The translations under genes and the position numbers were made by a program. A DNA stretch of 26,796 nt from Oscillospiraceae bacterium (GTDB lineage: Bacteria > Bacillota > Clostridia > Oscillospirales > Oscillospiraceae), in NCBI GenBank assembly GCA_029067025.1, contig JAIEFH010000261.1, positions 1 to 26,796 of the forward strand, read 5' to 3'. The number at the start of each line of letters is the position of its first letter. Position 1 is the first letter of the stretch. The notes below the pieces were generated by a model that worked only from the letters and a program-made list of their open reading frames with translations, did not search any database and was not told where the DNA came from. Positions 23,554 to 26,796 of the stretch are shown piece by piece.

Positions 23554-24345
23554 CTATGTTCCAGCTTTTTGATTATGAACAGATGTGTTTGAATACGGAA
23601 ACATCGGGGAGCGCAATTCAAATTTGAAAGTCTCCCGGTCTACAATGCCGAGTGTGCTGTCGCTGTCATAGAGCCTTAATAAAAACGCTGCCATCTGCTG
23701 GCTTGTGTGGTAAGTGCCAAAAGTCCTGTCATAATCATATTGCTCCACGTTATTTGCTTTTTTGCCGAACTCTGTCTGTGTTGCCGCTGGAGCCAGCACC
23801 TTGGCTCTCATTTTTGCTCCGCTTTCGATTAGTTCCCAGGCCAGCCCCTCGGTAAACGTGCTGACATAGAATTTTGTCGCACAATAGGTAACAGCCGTTG
23901 GGACGATGGTATAGCCACCGCAGGAGGAAATGTTGATAAGCTGTGTTCCGGGAACATCCTTATAGCCACGAACAAACAGCGAGGATAGGATGGTAAGCGC
24001 CTCAATATTGAGTCGAAGCATGGTATCAATTTTCTCCAAATCCTGGTGGGCCACGCTGTCATAGTTTCCAAAGCCAGCGTTGTTGACCCATGTTTCCAGT
24101 TGGAAGTCCTTCAGGCTAGAATAGAACTGATACACATTCTCCAACGCAGACAGGTCAACCGCCCTGATAACAACATCCAATGTAGGGTGCTGCTCCAAAA
24201 TCTCATGCTTTAGGCTTTCCAGGTTTGACCTGCGGCGAGCGGCGATAATCAGGTTTTTGCCGCGATCCGCAAAGGCTTTTGCAGTTTCGTACCCTATGCC
24301 GGAGCTGGCCCCGGTAATGACAGTGTATTTTTTCGATGGCTGCAT
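23554..24345 (-). CDS. Short-chain dehydrogenase/reductase (SDR)
   Basis: 263 residues. Classical SDR motifs: TGASSGIG at 11-18 (NADP-type dinucleotide fold, with the AARRR basic patch after strand 2 favouring NADPH), NNAG at 88-91, catalytic Ser near 140 and YxxxK at Tyr154-Lys158 (YCATK). The substrate is unknown. GGAGG lies 8 nt before the ATG at 24345; an ATG five codons earlier overlaps that ribosome site and is rejected. It is divergent from a MerR regulator, whose binding site overlaps its promoter. Confidence 0.92.
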   Translation of the reverse strand: MQPSKKYTVITGASSGIGYETAKAFADRGKNLIIAARRRSNLESLKHEILEQHPTLDVVIRAVDLSALENVYQFYSSLKDFQLETWVNNAGFGNYDSVAHQDLEKIDTMLRLNIEALTILSSLFVRGYKDVPGTQLINISSCGGYTIVPTAVTYCATKFYVSTFTEGLAWELIESGAKMRAKVLAPAATQTEFGKKANNVEQYDYDRTFGTYHTSQQMAAFLLRLYDSDSTLGIVDRETFKFELRSPMFPYSNTSVHNQKAGT

Positions 24346-24374
24346 TTGCAATTCCTCCATTTCTTAGGTATAAT
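24346..24374 (+). promoter_or_regulatory. Promoter of the MerR-family gene
   Basis: TTGCAA and TATAAT with 17 nt between them. Its transcript would start near 24381 and cross the operator at 24389-24402 before the TTG start at 24427. Confidence 0.6.
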
Positions 24375-24377
24375 ACA

Positions 24378-24408
24378 AGCATACAATGTAGAGTAAACTC
24401 TATGTCAA
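24378..24408 (-). promoter_or_regulatory. MerR-type SDR promoter with 19-bp spacer and operator
   Basis: Minus strand TTGACA (24408-24403) and TATGCT (24383-24378) are separated by 19 nt rather than 17. The palindrome TAGAGTAAACTCTA (24389-24402) fills the spacer next to the -35. An over-long spacer holding a dyad is the hallmark of promoters that MerR-family activators twist into shape. Confidence 0.85.
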
Positions 24409-24426
24409 GAGGATGGAGGGATTTTT

Positions 24427-24807
24427 TTGGATTATTCTATTGGGGAGTTTTCGGAAGTCACCGGGCTGGGGATTCATACCCTGCGTTACTATGAGCATGA
24501 GAACTTGATAATCCCTATGCGAAACTCCAGCAATCGCCGCCGTTACTCTGATAAGGATATTTCATGGATTGCCTTCATCAAGCGGTTAAAAGCAACCGGG
24601 ATGCCGATTAAGGAGATAAAGAAGTATGCGGTGCTGCGGGCTGGAGGTGACGCTACCCTTACGGAACGGATGGAAATGCTGATCCAGCACCGTCAGTCAT
24701 TGAGGGAGCAAATCAGACAGTTGCAGGAGCATGCGGCCAAGCTGGATGAAAAGATTGCTTTTTACCAGCAGGAGATTGAACGAAGCCTTATAGATGCCGC
24801 AGATTGA
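24427..24807 (+). CDS. MerR-family transcriptional regulator
   Basis: 126 residues: winged helix (YSIGEFSEVTGLGIHTLRYYEHENLI, then NRRRYSDKDISWIAFIKRLKATGMPIKEIKKY) and a C-terminal dimerisation coiled coil (about 80-122). There is no cysteine set for metal and no large effector domain, so it may sense an aldehyde or other small electrophile, as relatives next to SDR genes do; that is inference. The start is a TTG at 24427, supported by GGAGGG 7 nt upstream. Its 3' end overlaps the convergent radical SAM gene by 20 nt. Confidence 0.92.
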   Translation: MDYSIGEFSEVTGLGIHTLRYYEHENLIIPMRNSSNRRRYSDKDISWIAFIKRLKATGMPIKEIKKYAVLRAGGDATLTERMEMLIQHRQSLREQIRQLQEHAAKLDEKIAFYQQEIERSLIDAAD

Positions 24808-25723
24808 CACGGTACTCCCGCAAATCATCTTCACTCACGGTTCCAATGATCCTGTCAAGGGCCGCAGTAAGGGCGGCTTTATCCTCCGGCAACGTCCCCT
24901 GGAATTGGAAAGCGTTTGATGCGCCTAAAGCAGCGAATTGAGTAGGTATGGTCAAGTTCTCAATCAACGCACGGATTTCCTTGTATTTTTCGATTTCCCC
25001 TTCTTCTTTCCAGTTGCCCCGTTGAATTTCCTGGTAGAGTTTGGAATCTGGATAGATGGTCAGCATATTGGCACCTATCATTTGCGGATGGAGTTGATTG
25101 CAAACATCAGCGGTGGCCCTTGCTCCAATCTCGCCGCGTCCAGCGCCGGAGATACTTACTAAATAGAAGAAGCGATAGTGAATACCAGTCTGATCTAACC
25201 GGCGGCATTGGGTCACAATATCAGCGGCACAATAGCCTTTGTTCATAAAACGCAACGCTTCATCATCGCCGGTTTCAATTCCTATTGTCAGCCCGTCATA
25301 TCCAGCCCTATGGAGGGACGTCAATTCTTCATCGGACTTCAATGTAATGTCTGTGATTCGCGCAAAGCATCCGATTGTTTTGACTGATGGGATGTACTTT
25401 CGGATCAGATCTGCAATTGTCATAAGCCGATCATATTTTAATACAAACGGATTTGCCCCAACCAAAAAGGTGCGTGAGATTCGCTCCGGCCTGGGTAGTC
25501 CTTGTAGTCGGGCAGTCAGCATCGCAATAGGGTCTGTACTCCAAAGTTGTGCTTCCTGCAAATCCCTTTCCACGTCCTCAAGGGGTGACATTCTGAATTT
25601 GAACGGTAAATCGTTGTAAAGGGTACAAAATTTGCAGTTGTGATGGGTGCAGCCTGCTGTTACTTCAAGCAACAGTGAGGAAGCCTCATAAGGTGGCCTC
25701 CATATCGTTCCAGTGTAGTGCAT
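24788..25723 (-). CDS. Radical SAM protein
   Basis: 311 residues. The [4Fe-4S] motif is GCTHHNCKFC, with Cys25, Cys30 and Cys33: a C-x4-C-x2-C spacing, as in GCSHNxCxFC-type radical SAM families, not the commoner C-x3-C-x2-C. A central IGIETGDDEALRFMNKGY segment matches the SAM-binding barrel of Elp3/HemN-like enzymes. There are no extra cysteine domains. The reaction is unknown. AAGGAGG lies 7 nt before the ATG. It is divergent from an HxlR regulator across a strong palindrome. Confidence 0.88.
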   Translation of the reverse strand: MHYTGTIWRPPYEASSLLLEVTAGCTHHNCKFCTLYNDLPFKFRMSPLEDVERDLQEAQLWSTDPIAMLTARLQGLPRPERISRTFLVGANPFVLKYDRLMTIADLIRKYIPSVKTIGCFARITDITLKSDEELTSLHRAGYDGLTIGIETGDDEALRFMNKGYCAADIVTQCRRLDQTGIHYRFFYLVSISGAGRGEIGARATADVCNQLHPQMIGANMLTIYPDSKLYQEIQRGNWKEEGEIEKYKEIRALIENLTIPTQFAALGASNAFQFQGTLPEDKAALTAALDRIIGTVSEDDLREYRVNLRHL

Positions 25724-25749
25724 AGTAGAACCTCCTTGTCTTTTTTGCC

Positions 25750-25790
25750 ATTATATCATGGTACAAGGAAAATAAAAGTACGGTACTTTT
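25750..25790 (-). promoter_or_regulatory. Radical SAM gene promoter and HxlR-type operator
   Basis: Minus strand TATAAT at 25755-25750. Just upstream of it, about where the -35 should be, AAAAGTACGGTACTTTT (25774-25790) is a perfect 17-nt odd palindrome. Further GTAC words flank it (GGTAC at 25760, AGTACC at 25795). No good -35 is seen, so the palindrome-bound protein probably controls this promoter. Confidence 0.6.
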
Positions 25791-25800
25791 TTGTAGTACC

Positions 25801-25828
25801 TTGCTTTTTGCTGTTGGAATGATATAAT
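25801..25828 (+). promoter_or_regulatory. HxlR gene promoter
   Basis: TTGCTT and TATAAT with 16 nt between them, 20 nt before the start codon. The palindrome at 25774-25790 lies directly upstream. Confidence 0.6.
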
Positions 25829-25848
25829 ACCATCAGGAGGTTATGAAA

Positions 25849-26187
25849 ATGAGAAAAACGGAAACTGCGATCCAACGCTGCAAGACTATGTCAACGCTCC
25901 AAAAAATCTTGGGAGGCAAGTGGAAACTTGAAATCCTTTACTATATCGCATTTCATGACATTCATAGGTTTGGAGAGATGCGCCGTCAGCTTGGAGAAAT
26001 AACAGAGTCATCCCTGACAAAACAGCTCCGGGAATTGGAAGCCGATGGGTTCTTGATACGGCATGATTTTAAGGAAATTCCGCCGCGAGTGGAGTATACA
26101 CTATCCGATTTGGGTAAAAGTTTCATTGACGTTATTGACTACATGAAACAGTGGGGAGATCACAATTTGCCTGATGTTACAAAATAG
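25849..26187 (+). CDS. HxlR-family winged-helix regulator
   Basis: 112 residues with the full family pattern: a near-N-terminal Cys (TAIQRCKTM), LQKILGGKWKLEILYYIAF, RFGEMRRQLGEITESSLTKQLRELEADGFL and the wing PPRVEYTLSDLGKS. Family members (HxlR, YodB, QorR) answer aldehydes, quinones or disulfide stress, often through that Cys; the signal here is inferred. I prefer the ATG at 25849 because AGGAGG lies 8 nt before it and only 2 nt before the ATG at 25843. It ends in a strong terminator. Confidence 0.93.
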   Translation: MRKTETAIQRCKTMSTLQKILGGKWKLEILYYIAFHDIHRFGEMRRQLGEITESSLTKQLRELEADGFLIRHDFKEIPPRVEYTLSDLGKSFIDVIDYMKQWGDHNLPDVTK

Positions 26188-26193
26188 CGAAGT

Positions 26194-26235
26194 ACAGCCA
26201 GTGGGCAAGAACAGACCGCCCACTGGCTGTTGTTC
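26194..26235 (+). terminator. Terminator after the HxlR gene
   Basis: ACAGCCAGTGGGC and GCCCACTGGCTGT: a perfect 13-bp stem with an 11-nt loop, then TGTTC. The 126 nt that follow up to 26361 hold no gene I can see. Confidence 0.85.
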
Positions 26236-26361
26236 AATGGAAAAGTTTTTACTTGGTCATGTTAGTTATAATTTCATCGCTCTCACGTTACCGTACAGAA
26301 ACCGGAGCTGGTCTGTGCCTCTCTGCGTGTATGTTCATCAAATTCCTCTTGGCTGAACTTC

Positions 26362-26667
26362 TCAACGCCAGTCAACGTCCCATACCACTTTACCATTGTA
26401 TTGCAGTTCATTTTTGCTGGCATTGTATGTCAGGCCAAACTGCTCATAGGGTTTGAACTGTTCCTCGTAAGAAACATTAGTGACAGTCTCTCCATCTTCA
26501 GCCGTTGCGGAGAGGGGCGGGCTGGACGCACTCGAAATTTGCGGGGAAGTAGTGCTGATAGGGGAAGTGCCGCCGCCTTGGGATGCCGCCGCCGTACTGC
26601 ACCCGGCTAAACACCCAACAAGCAACACCCCGCCAAGGGTTAATGCGAGTAAGTTTTTTGCGTTCAT
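26362..26667 (-). CDS. Small lipoprotein
   Basis: 101 residues: signal peptide MNAKNLLALTLGGVLLVGC, lipobox LAGC with Cys23 as the likely lipidation site, a Ser/Thr/Pro/Gly-rich linker (about 24-60), and a short folded end, YEEQFKPYEQFGLTY to YNGKVVWDVDWR. That ending resembles the short extracellular segment at the C-terminus of some clostridial M56 proteins (YxxFGLxYxxxxxxLxYNGxxV), so this may be a secreted piece of such a sensor; this is from memory only. AAGGAAGG lies about 9 nt before the ATG. Its 5' leader overlaps the end of the sortase fragment. Confidence 0.75.
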   Translation of the reverse strand: MNAKNLLALTLGGVLLVGCLAGCSTAAASQGGGTSPISTTSPQISSASSPPLSATAEDGETVTNVSYEEQFKPYEQFGLTYNASKNELQYNGKVVWDVDWR

Positions 26668-26697
26668 TGAAGAAACACCTTCCTTTCTTTGCGATAA

Positions 26698-26794
26698 ACA
26701 GCGTGATGCAGTTCTCGGTGGTGGGGGCCAGCAGGGAGTTGTCTGTCTCGCTGATCTTGTTCACGCTGGTGACGGCGTAGGTGCGGGTGCCCAG
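26698..26794 (-). pseudogene. Sortase C-terminal fragment, cut before the catalytic cysteine
   Basis: Running in from the window edge, the frame reads TRTYAVTSVNKISETDNSL and then LLAPTTENCITLF. This is the segment that in class B/D-type sortases leads into the TLxTC active site. Instead of TC the frame continues IAKKGRCFF and unrelated sequence (open to 26498, through the lipoprotein gene in another frame). Catalytic Cys and Arg are therefore missing. The DNA up to about 26700 is GC-rich, unlike the AT-rich stretch to its left. The 5' part lies outside the window. Confidence 0.55.
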
Positions 26795-26796
26795 CT

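Overview
The window looks like a chromosome segment of a high-GC clostridial Firmicute of the Oscillospiraceae (Flavonifractor/Pseudoflavonifractor-like). The basis is a GC-rich gene set with Gram-positive style AGGAGG ribosome binding sites, the rpsO-pnp pair, an electron-bifurcating NfnAB pair, an M56/BlaI pair and a clostridial-type polysaccharide deacetylase. The genus is inference only; no search was run.

Layout. (1) 1-4186, minus strand: secA, a GNAT acetyltransferase, pgeF and the first codons of a lipoprotein, all tightly packed. (2) 4187-4486: divergent intergenic region with a GC-rich element of unknown nature and two back-to-back extended -10 promoters. (3) 4487-6867, plus strand: a metallophosphatase and a membrane-anchored NodB polysaccharide deacetylase, each with its own promoter and terminator. 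(4) 6997-9742: rpsO and pnp, both with structured leaders. (5) 9858-12180: a BlaI repressor and M56 membrane protease with twin operators; the protease has an unusual Cys/His-rich tail. (6) 12223-16752, minus strand: a gene run GNAT, Sel1-repeat protein, lspA, rluD-type pseudouridine synthase and a methyltransferase-GNAT fusion, ended by a strong terminator, then ldh. (7) 16826-19079, minus strand: nfnA-nfnB behind a near-consensus promoter. (8) 19212-19742: a CarD-like gene with an abnormal N-terminus. (9) 19801-21609, minus strand: a MATE transporter fused to a cytidylate-kinase-like domain, behind a leader with an intrinsic terminator. (10) 21810-22487: wreckage of a macrodomain-sirtuin pair abutting a truncated serine recombinase. 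(11) 22547-26667: visibly more AT-rich, accessory-looking DNA with a MazF-type toxin, an SDR/MerR pair, a radical SAM/HxlR pair and a small lipoprotein. It ends at 26698-26794 in a GC-rich sortase fragment that breaks off before its catalytic cysteine.

The left 19-20 kb is housekeeping DNA (protein export, RNA decay, lipoprotein maturation, redox balance, lactate formation). The most unusual items are the MATE-kinase fusion and its attenuator, the metal-site-like repeats on the M56 sensor, the methyltransferase-GNAT fusion with an internal ribosome binding site, the paired hairpin leaders of rpsO and pnp, and the decayed ADP-ribosylation locus at the edge of the accessory island.
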